DNA of 64,000 bases. It comes from Winogradskya consettensis. Lineage in GTDB: Bacteria; Actinomycetota; Actinomycetes; Mycobacteriales; Micromonosporaceae. The position numbers and the translations under genes are program-made. The stretch is taken from contig NZ_BOQP01000056.1 of the NCBI RefSeq assembly GCF_018332715.1, forward strand, positions 19,137 to 83,136, read 5' to 3'. Below are positions 1 to 8,454 of the stretch, one piece after another. Numbering within the stretch: position 1 is the stretch's first letter; each line of letters starts with the position of its first letter. The notes beneath the pieces are model-generated. The model saw only the letters and a list, made by a program, of their open reading frames with translations, ran no database searches and was not told where the DNA came from.

Positions 1-17
1 GGGCGAGGACGAGCCAC
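1..17 (-). CDS. possible 5' end of a divergent riboswitch-controlled gene (partial)
   Basis: Reading leftwards, a GTG at 17-15 opens a frame (GTG GCT CGT CCT CGC) that leaves the window after five codons. It lies about 30 bases downstream of the minus-strand c-di-AMP riboswitch, where the controlled gene should start. By analogy with the rightward gene at 602 it probably encodes a secreted cell-wall enzyme, but nothing in the window shows this. The start codon is a guess. Confidence 0.3.
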
Positions 18-44
18 CGGCGGGGTCTTGCCGTCATCCAGTTT

Positions 45-205
45 CCTTCCACGTTGCCGCCTACCGAGTTAGCTGACGGGTTCGGGACGGAAGCGATCCC
101 TACCGCTGATTACTCAGCGGATTCACCCCATTACTGAGTGGTTCCCCGGCTCGCCTGGTGGCGATTGAGCGGTGGTCCGCCGGTGCCTTTGGGGCGACAC
201 CTCTT
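45..205 (-). promoter_or_regulatory. c-di-AMP (ydaO-yuaA) riboswitch, leftward copy
   Basis: The complement carries the conserved core of this class: a CCGAACCCGTCAGCTAAC block (about 67-85), GGGGTGAATCC (about 119-129) and the GCCGGGGAACC element (about 140-150), ending in AAGGAAACT just before the presumed gene. In actinobacteria this class represses cell-wall hydrolase and Rpf-type genes when c-di-AMP is high. It matches the rightward copy at 455-600 almost base for base as an inverted repeat. Confidence 0.85.
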
Positions 206-454
206 GGCCTGACCGGCGGAAAGTTTACCTGAACTCAGACGAGTCCTCAGTCCTCGCGAGGACCGCAAAGCTGTTACCGTGCAACGACTTTACGTCACCA
301 CTCGTTGGCGTGACGCGAGCGGTGGCCCGTAACGGCGTACCAATGTGAGTCGTTGCATTCTCTCCGTAGTGTTTTCACTGAATGTGGTGGATCGAATGCT
401 CAGAGTGCGACGGCTGTCAATAGTGGAAATTGATGGGTAGTGTTCGTCACGGTT
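206..454. other. intergenic region between divergent riboswitches
   Basis: This 250-base stretch separates the two opposed riboswitches and must hold two divergent promoters. It is less GC-rich than its surroundings. I see no coding frame and cannot confidently place -10 or -35 boxes. Confidence 0.5.
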
Positions 455-600
455 CCATCACGGAGCCGCCGCTCAATCGCCGAGAGGCGAACCGGGGACC
501 CAATCCGTAATGGGGTGAATCCGCTGAGTATTCAGCGGTAGGGATCCTTCCATCCCGAACCCGTCAGCTAACCCGGTCGGCGGTCGACGGAAGGAAGACT
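455..600 (+). promoter_or_regulatory. c-di-AMP (ydaO-yuaA) riboswitch, rightward copy
   Basis: Conserved blocks occur in the right order: CGCCGAGAGGCGAACCGGGG (478-497), GGGGTGAATCC (512-522), a short hairpin CCGCTGAGTATTCAGCGG (521-538), and CCGAACCCGTCAGCTAACC (555-573). It then runs through GGAAGGAAG into the GTG start at 602. The downstream gene is a secreted peptidoglycan peptidase-like protein, a usual partner for this riboswitch in actinobacteria. Confidence 0.88.
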
Positions 601-601
601 C

Positions 602-1684
602 GTGCGGCTCGACCCTGTTCGACGGCGATTAGCGATCGTTCTGGCGCTGCTCGTCGCCACCACGGGCCTGGCACTGACCGGCCCGACCGCGGCATCCGCC
701 GCGCCATCGCCCCTGGCTGCCCCGGGTGACTCCGGTGATGACGGCGAGGGCGGTTCCAAGACCCTGGTCGAGCAGCTCGAGGCCGCGTCGAAGGGCTTCG
801 TGGAGGCCAAAGAGACGCTCGAGAGCTCCAAGAAACGTCAGCAGCAGCTCGCGACGAAGCTGAAGGAGCTGGAGACCCAGCTCGCCCCGAAGCAGGCGGC
901 GCTGGACGAGATCGTCCGGCAGTCGTATCAGTCCGGGCGGCTAGGCCCGATGGCCGCCATCCTCACCGCCGACTCCAGCGGCAGCATGATCGACCGCGCG
1001 CAGACGCTGTCGACGATCGGGGTCAAGCAGGACCGGGCCGTGCGCGATCTCAAGGACTCGAAGACCCAGCAGGAGCAGGCGAAGCTGGCCATCGACGCGG
1101 AGATCCGCAAGCAGGAAGCCCAGGTCGGCGTGATGGCCAAGCGCAAGACGCAGGCCGAGAACGCCCTCAAGGCCGCGAACGCCGCCAGCGCCGCCGCCGG
1201 CTCGTCGAGCAGCAGCGACGACGAAACCGGTGGCGGCAGCAGTAGCAGCAGCGCGGTCTCCGGTGCGGCGCCCCGCAACTCGGACGGCTCGCTGCCGTCG
1301 GAGTCGTGCAGCGTCAACGACCCGACCACCAGCGGCTGCATCACGCCGCGCACCCTGAACGCCATGAAGGAAGCGCAGAAGGACGGCTTCACCCACTTCG
1401 TGGCCTGCTTCCGCACCCAGAACAGCGGCGAGCACCCCAAGGGCCGGGCCTGTGACTTCGCGGCCGACAAGAACGGCTTCGGCGGTGTCGCCACGGGTAG
1501 CAGCAAGACCTATGGCACCAACCTGGCCAACTACTTCATCAACAACTCGAGCCGGCTGGGCGTGCTCTACGTGATCTGGTTCAGGCGCATCTGGCTGCCG
1601 AGCAGCGGCTGGAAGGCGTACAGCGGCGGTAACGGCGATCCGTCGAGCGACCACACGAACCACGTACATCTATCTATGCGGTAA
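602..1684 (+). CDS. secreted coiled-coil protein with LAS-type peptidase-like C-terminal domain
   Basis: A 360-residue exported protein. Residues 1-33 form a Sec signal peptide ending ASA. Residues about 52-200 are a long charged coiled coil like those in NlpC/P60 and RipA-type hydrolases, followed by a Ser/Gly/Asp-rich linker (about 200-225). The C-terminal domain (about 235-360) matches ARB_07466-type domains. It carries a spacing typical of LAS/M15 zinc peptidases: H278-x6-D285 in HPKGRACD, and HVH at 354-356. A role in peptidoglycan cleavage or remodelling outside the cell is inferred. The GTG start directly follows the c-di-AMP riboswitch, so expression should respond to c-di-AMP. No experimental family function can be read from the sequence itself. 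Confidence 0.85.
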   Translation: MRLDPVRRRLAIVLALLVATTGLALTGPTAASAAPSPLAAPGDSGDDGEGGSKTLVEQLEAASKGFVEAKETLESSKKRQQQLATKLKELETQLAPKQAALDEIVRQSYQSGRLGPMAAILTADSSGSMIDRAQTLSTIGVKQDRAVRDLKDSKTQQEQAKLAIDAEIRKQEAQVGVMAKRKTQAENALKAANAASAAAGSSSSSDDETGGGSSSSSAVSGAAPRNSDGSLPSESCSVNDPTTSGCITPRTLNAMKEAQKDGFTHFVACFRTQNSGEHPKGRACDFAADKNGFGGVATGSSKTYGTNLANYFINNSSRLGVLYVIWFRRIWLPSSGWKAYSGGNGDPSSDHTNHVHLSMR

Positions 1685-1694
1685 CCAGCGACAC

Positions 1695-1728
1695 AAAAGG
1701 GCGGCCGTGAGAAACGGCCGCCCTTTTT
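1695..1728. terminator. bidirectional Rho-independent terminator
   Basis: A hairpin with stem GGGCGGCCGT / ACGGCCGCCC and a short GAGAA loop is flanked by AAAA on the left and TTTTT on the right. It can therefore end both the rightward peptidase gene (stop 1684) and the leftward exporter operon (stop 1740). Confidence 0.85.
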
Positions 1729-1739
1729 CGCGTTATGTG

Positions 1740-2504
1740 TCACTTCTTGACGAAGGCTTCGTACTCCTTCATCACTTCGTCGGTCGGGCCGTCCGCGCGG
1801 ATCAGGCCCGACTCGAGCCAGACAGAACGCTCGCAGGTGTCCCGGATCGACTGCTCGCTATGGCTGACCAGGAAGACCGTGCCCGCCTCGGCGCGCAGGT
1901 CACGGACCCGCTGCTCGCTGCGCTTGCGGAACTTCGCGTCACCGGTGGCCAGCGCCTCGTCGATCAGCAGCACGTCGTGCTTCTTCGCCGCGGAGATCGC
2001 GAAGCGCAGCCGGGCCGCCATGCCGGAGGAGTAGGTCCGCATCGGCAGCGAGCTGAAGTCGCCGCGCTCGTTGATGCCGGAGAAGTCGATGATCTCCTTG
2101 ACCATGGGCTTCACCTCGGCCGGGGACATGCCCATGGCGAGGCAGCCGAGCACCACGTTGCGCTCGCCCGGGAGGTCGTTCATCAGGGCCGCGTTCACGC
2201 CGAGCAGCGAGGGCTGCCCGGAGGCGAAGATCGCGCCCTTCTCCACCGGCAGGAGCCCCGCGATCGCCCGCAGCAGGGTCGACTTGCCGGAGCCGTTCGT
2301 ACCGATCAGACCGATCGCTTCGCCCTTGTACGCGACAAAGCTGACCCCCTTGATCGCATGCACCTCGCGCAGGATGGTGGGCTTCGCGCCCGTGACGATC
2401 CGTTTGAACCCGGCCAGCGGGCTGGAGGCGGAGCCGGACTGCTGCACCCGGTAGGTGATGTGCGCGTCGTCCACGATGACGGTGGGTTCGCGTTCGTCAG
2501 CCAC
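1740..2504 (-). CDS. polysaccharide/polyol-phosphate export ABC transporter, ATP-binding protein (Wzt/TagH-like)
   Basis: A 254-residue ATPase with Walker A GTNGSGKS (68-75), ABC signature YSSGM (158-162), Walker B LLIDE (179-183) and H-loop His215. The sequence style matches Wzt/TagH/RfbE exporters of O-antigen, teichoic acid or capsule-like glycans. It ends soon after the ATPase core, so it lacks the C-terminal carbohydrate-binding domain of long Wzt proteins. It starts with GTG and overlaps the upstream permease gene by 8 bases, so the two are translationally coupled. It would power export of a cell-surface polymer at the membrane. The substrate cannot be told from sequence. Confidence 0.92.
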   Translation of the reverse strand: MADEREPTVIVDDAHITYRVQQSGSASSPLAGFKRIVTGAKPTILREVHAIKGVSFVAYKGEAIGLIGTNGSGKSTLLRAIAGLLPVEKGAIFASGQPSLLGVNAALMNDLPGERNVVLGCLAMGMSPAEVKPMVKEIIDFSGINERGDFSSLPMRTYSSGMAARLRFAISAAKKHDVLLIDEALATGDAKFRKRSEQRVRDLRAEAGTVFLVSHSEQSIRDTCERSVWLESGLIRADGPTDEVMKEYEAFVKK

Positions 2505-3399
2505 GGCCGTAGCCCTTCTCTCCGCGCCAGAAGTAGATGTAACCGCCGATTCCGACGAACAGGGTCCAGCCGATCGCCTCTGCCCAGAGCACCCACGGCG
2601 TGGAAGCCAGCGGGACCTCTTCCAGCAGTGCGTGCCGCATGAGGTCGATGAAGACCAGCAGCGGGTTGGCTTCGACGATCTTCAGCGCGATCGGGTGGTC
2701 CTGGAGCGCCGACTGGAACTTCGTCACCGGGTAGAGCACCGCGGAGCCGTACAGCCAGAACCGCATGATGAACGGCACCAGCTGCTTGAAGTCGGCGACC
2801 TTGGAGCCCAGCCGGGCGGCGGCCATGGCGAGCCCCGCGTTGAAGATCGACTGGAGCAGGAAGATCGGCACGACGAGCAGCCACTCGAGGGTGAGCGGCT
2901 CGCCGAAGCCCAGCACGATCGCCATCAGCACGATGATCGAGGCGAACATGTTGCGGACCTCGACCATGGTCAGCGCGAGCGGCAAGGCGGCGCGGGGGAA
3001 GTGCAGCGCCCGGATCAGCCCGAGGTTGCCGCTGATCGCCTGGATGCCGGACTGCACGACCGACTGGGTGAAGCCGAAGATGAAGACACCCGTGCACAGG
3101 TACGCGACGAAGTTGGGGATGCCGCGCGACGTGTCCAGGATCTTGCCGAAGATCACGTAGTAGACCGCCGCGTTGATCAGCGGCGTCAGCACCTGCCAGA
3201 GGGAGCCCAGCCGGGTCTTGCCCAGCGAGGAGGTCACCTTGGCATTGGCGTAGTAGGCGATGAAGTGTCTGTACGCCCAGAGCTTGCCTGTGTATTCGGG
3301 CAGCGTGGGTAATCTGCCTGCTACACCGAGGCCGTGCCGACGTGCCAGCTCTCTCAGGGGGAGGCCGGTGTCGGAATCGGCGACCGCCGTCTGTGACAT
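2497..3399 (-). CDS. polysaccharide/polyol-phosphate export ABC transporter permease (Wzm/TagG-like)
   Basis: A 300-residue ABC-2 type permease with six likely membrane helices in the second half, e.g. around VYYVIFGKILDTS and LPLALTMVEVRNMFASIIVLM. A short cytoplasmic N-terminal part includes LWAYRHFIAYYANAKVTSSL, typical of Wzm/TagG/RfbA. I chose the ATG at 3399 because GGAG lies 9 bases upstream; a longer frame to 3465 has no good start. It forms an operon with the overlapping ATPase gene. Together they make a two-component glycan exporter. The flanking intergenic region holds inverted repeats and a divergent TetR gene, suggesting local control. Confidence 0.92.
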   Translation of the reverse strand: MSQTAVADSDTGLPLRELARRHGLGVAGRLPTLPEYTGKLWAYRHFIAYYANAKVTSSLGKTRLGSLWQVLTPLINAAVYYVIFGKILDTSRGIPNFVAYLCTGVFIFGFTQSVVQSGIQAISGNLGLIRALHFPRAALPLALTMVEVRNMFASIIVLMAIVLGFGEPLTLEWLLVVPIFLLQSIFNAGLAMAAARLGSKVADFKQLVPFIMRFWLYGSAVLYPVTKFQSALQDHPIALKIVEANPLLVFIDLMRHALLEEVPLASTPWVLWAEAIGWTLFVGIGGYIYFWRGEKGYGRG

Positions 3400-3462
3400 G
3401 GGGTGGCGCTCCGATCTGGTCGGTCCGTCCGGGGGCAGGGACCTGGATGACTTTCGCGGCAA

Positions 3463-3535
3463 CACACTAAACAGTGTGCCGCGATGGAACGCCAGCGTAT
3501 CGACGTCGGCTCGAATTTATCCGAACTGACGTCGA
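3463..3535. promoter_or_regulatory. candidate operators between exporter operon and tetR gene
   Basis: Two inverted repeats sit in the divergent intergenic region: CACACT-AAAC-AGTGTG (3463-3478, with partial outer CGCGGC/GCCGCG arms) and TCGACGTC...GACGTCGA (3500-3507 and 3528-3535). Their position suits binding by the adjacent TetR protein. This is an inference from symmetry and place only. Confidence 0.4.
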
Positions 3536-3558
3536 AACGCAACCGTTGCGTCGTCGCG

Positions 3559-3574
3559 TATAGTTACTTGCGTG
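3559..3574 (+). promoter_or_regulatory. -10 box and likely leaderless start of the tetR gene
   Basis: TATAGT (3559-3564) lies 7 bases before the GTG at 3572, and there is no Shine-Dalgarno sequence. This spacing fits transcription starting at the start codon. Confidence 0.5.
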
Positions 3575-4189
3575 GCAGCCACAAAACGCGCACCGGCCGG
3601 AGCGGCGGTGCTCCGCGGTGACATCACCGCGGCAATCCGGAACGCTGTGATGAACGAGCTGGCCGAGGTCGGCTACGGCAGGCTCTCCATCGAGGCGGTG
3701 GCGCGCCGGGCCGGCGTCGGCAAGACCGCCGTCTATCGCCGGTGGAGCAACAAACTGGAGATGGTCCTCGAGATCGTCTCCGGCGTGGCGGAGCGTAGCG
3801 TGCCGATGCCCGACACCGGTAGCTTTGCGACGGATCTTCAGCTGACGATGTTCATCGTGAGCAAGGCCCTGCAGCACCGCATCGCCTCACAGATCATCCC
3901 GGACCTGATGGCCGAGGCCGCCCGGAACCCGAAGATCGCCGAGACGCTGCACCGGGCGCTGCGCACCCACCAGACGGCCGTCGGCGAGACGATCGTCGGG
4001 CAGGCCGTCGCGCGCGGTGAGCTGCCCGAGGGCACCGACCCCGGGATCGCCGTCGACCTGATGATCGGTCCGCTCTACTGGCACCTGGCGGTCACGCGTA
4101 CCCCGATCGACGAGGACTACCTCGAAAAGATGGCCAACGCCGTCACCGCGGCCCTCAAAGCGGCACCGGCAGGTCCGCCGGCTCCGTGA
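3572..4189 (+). CDS. TetR-family transcriptional regulator
   Basis: A 205-residue protein with an N-terminal TetR helix-turn-helix (about 25-70), including LSIEAVARRAGVGKTAVYRRW, then an all-helical ligand-binding/dimer domain. TetR proteins usually repress neighbouring genes and release on binding a small ligand. It is transcribed away from the Wzm/Wzt-like exporter, so that operon or the gene itself is the likely target. The ligand is unknown. The 3' end overlaps the convergent GGDEF-EAL gene by 35 bases. Confidence 0.9.
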   Translation: MAATKRAPAGAAVLRGDITAAIRNAVMNELAEVGYGRLSIEAVARRAGVGKTAVYRRWSNKLEMVLEIVSGVAERSVPMPDTGSFATDLQLTMFIVSKALQHRIASQIIPDLMAEAARNPKIAETLHRALRTHQTAVGETIVGQAVARGELPEGTDPGIAVDLMIGPLYWHLAVTRTPIDEDYLEKMANAVTAALKAAPAGPPAP

Positions 4190-6827
4190 TGGCGACGACG
4201 ACGAGCTCGGCGGTCATCGGGCGGGCGAAGTGGAAGCCCTGGGCGCGTTCGTAGCCCAGATCGCCCAGCCGCTCCGCCTGCTCGGGTGTCTCCACGCCCT
4301 CGGCGACCGCCTCCAGGCCCATCGCACGGGCCAGCTGCAGCACCGCGCCCGCGATCGCGGCCGACCCGGGACCGGGTGTGAACGAGCGGTCCAGCTTGAT
4401 CTGGTCGACCGGGCAGTTCGCCAGCAGGCTGAGCGTGGACGCCCCGGTGCCGAAATCATCCAGCGCCAGCCGTACGCCCATCGCCCGCAACGCCCGCAAC
4501 ACGTCGTGCGTGGCCCCGCCGCCCAGCGCGGTCGACTCCGTGATCTCGATCGTCAACCGGCCCGCGTCGAGGCCGCTCTCCCGCAGCGCCCGCGCGACCT
4601 GCTCGGCGAAGCCGCGGTTCTGCAGTTGCCGCGCGGACACGTTCACCGACATCGTGCCGGGTGCCCGGTCGCCGAGCTCCGTGATCCACGCAGCCGCCTG
4701 CCGGCAAGCCTCGTGCACAACCCATTCACCCAGCGGCACGATCATGCCGGTCAGTTCCGCGCCGGGGATGAACTCCGCGGGGCTTAGCAGGCCACGCTTC
4801 GGGTGGACCCAGCGCACGAGCGCCTCCACGCCGGTGAGGCGGCCCTCGGGCAGCGTCACCACGGGCTGATAGTGCAGCAGGAACTCCTGACGCTCCAGCG
4901 CCGCCGTCAGCGCCGCGGTGATGCGGTGCCGTTCGGCGCCACGGGCCTCCGAACCGGGCCGGTACCGCTGGTAGCCGCCCTCGCCGCGCTCCTTGGCCTC
5001 GTACATGGCGATGTCGGCCTTGCGCAGCAGGTTGCCAGGGTCGTCGCCGGAGCGGCAGTCGACCACGCCGAAGCTCGCGCGCACCGAGAGCAGGTGCCCG
5101 TCGATCTCGAACGGCATGGCCAGCGTGTCGGCGATGCGTTCGAGGACCTGGTCGACGTCCGGGCCGCCGAGCCCCTCGAAGAGGATCGCGAACTCGTCGC
5201 CACCGAGGCGCGCCACGGTGTCGGTCGGGCGCACCGCCGATCGCATCCGCTCGGAGACCGTGATGAGCAGGTCGTCGCCGACCGCGTGACCCAGGGTGTC
5301 GTTCACGGTCTTGAAGTCGTCCAGGTCGACCAGGACGATGCTGAGCCGGTGCTGCGGGCGGAGCCGGCCGACGGCGGCCTCGACCCGGTCACCGAAGAGC
5401 GCCCGGTTGGCGAGCCCGGTCAGGATGTCGTGCGAGGCCTCGTAGCTGAGCCGTTCGTGCGCCTCGACGGTCTCGGTGACATCGCGTGAGTTGCTGACGA
5501 TGCCGCGTACGCCCGGCTCGTCCAGCAGGTTCGCGCTCGTGATCTCCAGGGTGCGGTACGAGCCGTCGGCGTGCTCCAGGCGTACCTGATAGGTCGAGGT
5601 CGTTCCTGGCTCGGCAGCGACCGTGCGCACGTGCCGGCCGATGTCGACCCGGTCATCGGGGTGCACCCGCTCCACGATGTTGGTGCCGATCATGGCCTCG
5701 GGCGCGCTGCCGAGCACCCGCCGCACGGCCGGGCTGATGTAGGTGATCAGACCGCTGACCTCGGTGATCGTGACGACGTCGCTGGAGTTCTGCACGAGCA
5801 GCCGGAACCGCTGCTCCTTCTGGCGCAGTTCCAGCATGTTGGCGTCGAGCCGGTCGACGAGCTGCTCGTTCTCGCGCATCGAGGCGACCTGGCGGGCGAT
5901 CACGAGCGCGGTGAGCACCACGGCGGCCACTGCCACCGGCAGCACCCCGGCGGCACCCTGCACGAGGATGAAGATCAGCAGGGCGTTGGTGGCTGCCGCC
6001 ATCCCGTACGCGAGCGGGCTCCACCGACGCTTGCCCGGAGTGGCGGCACGAGGGTTCGCACCCGCTTCGGACTGCCGGCGGGCGGCCAGCAGGAGCAGAA
6101 ACGAGCCGACGGGCATGATCAGCAGGCTGGCGTCGAGGTACGGCTTCCCGACCAGCAGCGGGGCGACCGCGACACCGGCCGGCCCGGCGACGAACGCCGC
6201 GCGCAGCATCCGCAGCGAGCGCCCGTCCAGCGTGGCGGCGGCGGTGACCGCCATCTTCGCGATCGCGGTCAGCGCGACCACCCCGGAGACGGTCAGCAGC
6301 AGGCCGGAGCCGAGGGACGCCCGGTTCACGTTCTCGAAGAGGGACTGCGCGGCGAAGTGCCAGAAGAAGATGCCCGAACCGGCGACGAGGATGGCGACGT
6401 CGAGCACGGTGGCGATCAGACGCCCGCGCGAGAGTGCACCCCAGGGGAGCCGGAACATCGGCCAGACGATCAGCACGGTGGCGGCGGCGTGCAGCAGGCT
6501 GGTGACCATCCCGACCCGCATGGTCATGCTGAGATCGCGGTTGACCGAGTCGGCGACCTGGCTGATCAGGGAGAGGGTCAGCACGACGAACGCGACCGAC
6601 ATCTGCCGCCAGAACCGCCGGGCGGCCGCGGGAACGAGGACGTCGCCCGCTGTCCGCCGGGCAGCGACGGTCGCCACCGCGGTGCAGGCGGGGGCGAGCA
6701 GCCACCCGATCAGCGCCGGGCCGACCGCGCCGAGCACGAAGGTCAGCGCGAACCAGGCGGTCGCGGCGGCTGCGAGCGATCCGGAGATCACCAGCAGCCG
6801 CCGGTCCCACGCGGTGGTGCGGTCCAT
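4155..6827 (-). CDS. membrane-bound PAS-GGDEF-EAL cyclic-di-GMP signalling protein
   Basis: An 890-residue sensor. The first ~300 residues hold about ten hydrophobic helices, followed by a short coil, a PAS domain (FRLLVQNSSDVVTI onward), a GGDEF domain and an EAL domain. GGDEF (542-546) is intact, and an RPTD inhibitory I-site lies five residues before it. The EAL glutamate is residue 668 (EALVRW), and the DDFGTG and AEGVET motifs are present, so both synthesis and breakdown of c-di-GMP look chemically possible. The start at 6827 is preferred because GAGGGAA sits just upstream; a 39-residue extension has no such site. It is monocistronic and converges on the TetR gene. Which activity dominates cannot be read from sequence. 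Confidence 0.92.
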   Translation of the reverse strand: MDRTTAWDRRLLVISGSLAAAATAWFALTFVLGAVGPALIGWLLAPACTAVATVAARRTAGDVLVPAAARRFWRQMSVAFVVLTLSLISQVADSVNRDLSMTMRVGMVTSLLHAAATVLIVWPMFRLPWGALSRGRLIATVLDVAILVAGSGIFFWHFAAQSLFENVNRASLGSGLLLTVSGVVALTAIAKMAVTAAATLDGRSLRMLRAAFVAGPAGVAVAPLLVGKPYLDASLLIMPVGSFLLLLAARRQSEAGANPRAATPGKRRWSPLAYGMAAATNALLIFILVQGAAGVLPVAVAAVVLTALVIARQVASMRENEQLVDRLDANMLELRQKEQRFRLLVQNSSDVVTITEVSGLITYISPAVRRVLGSAPEAMIGTNIVERVHPDDRVDIGRHVRTVAAEPGTTSTYQVRLEHADGSYRTLEITSANLLDEPGVRGIVSNSRDVTETVEAHERLSYEASHDILTGLANRALFGDRVEAAVGRLRPQHRLSIVLVDLDDFKTVNDTLGHAVGDDLLITVSERMRSAVRPTDTVARLGGDEFAILFEGLGGPDVDQVLERIADTLAMPFEIDGHLLSVRASFGVVDCRSGDDPGNLLRKADIAMYEAKERGEGGYQRYRPGSEARGAERHRITAALTAALERQEFLLHYQPVVTLPEGRLTGVEALVRWVHPKRGLLSPAEFIPGAELTGMIVPLGEWVVHEACRQAAAWITELGDRAPGTMSVNVSARQLQNRGFAEQVARALRESGLDAGRLTIEITESTALGGGATHDVLRALRAMGVRLALDDFGTGASTLSLLANCPVDQIKLDRSFTPGPGSAAIAGAVLQLARAMGLEAVAEGVETPEQAERLGDLGYERAQGFHFARPMTAELVVVAITEPADLPVPL

Positions 6828-6901
6828 GGAGTTCCCTCTCGTGCCGGACAAGCCCGTTGCCCGCACGATCGGTACCGGGGCCGCCCGGCTGAGCTTTGGA
6901 A

Positions 6902-8341
6902 CTAAGGCGCAACGTTCAACAGGTCGACCGCACTGTGCTGGCAACTGTGATTGGTGCTCACATAGGGGCCCGCGAAGTGGCTGCCGTACGCGTCGAAGCT
7001 GTTCCGGTCGTTCGCGTACGCCGAATCCGCCTGACGTTTCAGGTAGGCGTCGTACGGCCGGCCCACCGCCGCGTTGAGGACGCCGAGGCCGCGTACGAAC
7101 GCTCCCTTGAAGGAAACGCCGTCACCACTGCACTGATCGGGCTCGTTGGGCTCGCGCAGAATGCCATTGGGATTGAGGTACGAGCTCGAAGTGGCCGCAT
7201 CCCCGATCCGCCGCGCCACGGTCAGCGCGTTCGTGTCCCCGGTCAGCTTGTTGAGCTGCACCAGCGCGTTGATGAGTACGCCCTGGTTGTAGGTCCACGT
7301 CACGTCCCCGTTGTTCCTGCACGTGCTGAGGTTGATGCCGTCGTTGACCAGGTTCGAGCTGTTGACCATCCCGACGCTCTGGAACCACGCCCAGCCCGCC
7401 TGTGCCCGCGCGCGATAGGCGGTGTCACCGGCGATGCGCTGCGAGAGGGCGGCGTTGAGCTGGATGTAGAGGCTGTTCGCGATCGCGTTCTTGACCGTGC
7501 GATCGGTTTTCCAGTAAATGCCACCCCCACACTTGCTGGTGTCCCAGTACGCGAACATGTGGTCGGCGTCCGCCCTCGCCGTATTCAGGTAACGGCTGTC
7601 GCCGGTGCGGTCGTACGCGGCGACCCACGCCAGCCCCCACCACCCGGTGTCGTCGAGGAACTCGTTGCGGAACTGCCCCTGCGCGGCGTTGACCTGCTTG
7701 TCGTACGTGGTGGCGATCGCATAGTCGTAGCTGTGCATCCCGCTGATCCGGCTGTTGTCGATGATCGCGGTGAGCGCGTTCGCCCCGGTCCACCACCCGT
7801 TGGTGTCGAAGAGACCGGTGGTGCGGTCGAAACGCATCATCAGCGCGGTTGCCGCCGACGTCCTGCGATCCCACGCGTTCCAGTTGCTGCGTGCCCACGC
7901 GGTGCAGACGATCTCGGGCCGGTCGCCGGCCTTGCCGCACGCCCGCAGCACCCCGACGCCCCGGTTGGCCCAGTCGTCGACGTTGACCATCGCCGTCCGC
8001 CACCCGGTCGACCCGGCCGGAACCGTGGTGTCACCGAGCTTGCTGTCACCGCCCCAGGTGCGGCCGCCGTCGAAGGACCGGTCGAGCCATACCTCGTCCC
8101 CGGCCTGCCCGCCCTCGACGGTCGCCCACGTCATGGCGTCCGTGTCGTTGACATGCACCCTGAAGGTGCGCCCGTAGAGACCGACGCTGACCGGAGCGCG
8201 GTCGCCGGGGGAGAGGGAGGGGTCCCGGCCGTCGCAGTAACGGTTGCAGACTGTGGCCGCGAGGGCCGCCTCGACCGTCTGCAGCTGCAGCGCGGCGGTC
8301 GCGGCGAGCGCGAGCGCGGCGATCCACTTCTTCTGACGCAT
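6902..8341 (-). CDS. secreted glycoside hydrolase family 76 protein (alpha-1,6-mannanase-like)
   Basis: A 479-residue exported protein with a Sec signal peptide (about 1-28). The N-terminal ~130 residues resemble a beta-rich accessory segment with SFDGGRTWGG. The rest is an (alpha/alpha)6 barrel of GH76 type. The paired catalytic aspartates of GH76 are visible in NEFLDDTGWWGLAWV, and WTYNQGVLINALVQL is another GH76 landmark. Family members cut alpha-1,6-mannan, for example fungal cell wall mannan. The ATG at 8341 gives a proper signal peptide; a TTG at 8383 would add 14 residues in front of it. A sigma-70-like promoter sits immediately upstream, so the gene is probably leaderless. Confidence 0.88.
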   Translation of the reverse strand: MRQKKWIAALALAATAALQLQTVEAALAATVCNRYCDGRDPSLSPGDRAPVSVGLYGRTFRVHVNDTDAMTWATVEGGQAGDEVWLDRSFDGGRTWGGDSKLGDTTVPAGSTGWRTAMVNVDDWANRGVGVLRACGKAGDRPEIVCTAWARSNWNAWDRRTSAATALMMRFDRTTGLFDTNGWWTGANALTAIIDNSRISGMHSYDYAIATTYDKQVNAAQGQFRNEFLDDTGWWGLAWVAAYDRTGDSRYLNTARADADHMFAYWDTSKCGGGIYWKTDRTVKNAIANSLYIQLNAALSQRIAGDTAYRARAQAGWAWFQSVGMVNSSNLVNDGINLSTCRNNGDVTWTYNQGVLINALVQLNKLTGDTNALTVARRIGDAATSSSYLNPNGILREPNEPDQCSGDGVSFKGAFVRGLGVLNAAVGRPYDAYLKRQADSAYANDRNSFDAYGSHFAGPYVSTNHSCQHSAVDLLNVAP

Positions 8342-8348
8342 AACTGTT

Positions 8349-8377
8349 AATAAAGTCTTTAAATCGTTAAACGTCAA
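8349..8377 (-). promoter_or_regulatory. candidate promoter of the GH76 gene
   Basis: On the minus strand TTGACG (8377-8372) and TTTATT (8354-8349) are separated by 17 bases, and the ATG follows 7 bases after the -10 box. The AT-rich spacer contains the short palindrome TTTAA-CGAT-TTAAA, a possible operator. Confidence 0.45.
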
Positions 8378-8454
8378 TGACAAAATTCCCTCAAGACCAG
8401 GTCAAGGGCGCCGAAAGGAAGGGTCCCCTTCCCGTACGCCCCCTCCGGAGCATC

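Noticed and set aside
1707..2642. A 311-codon plus-strand frame opposite the Wzt-like ATPase.
   Set aside because: Antisense to a clear ABC ATPase with all motifs and crossing a terminator; no domain features.
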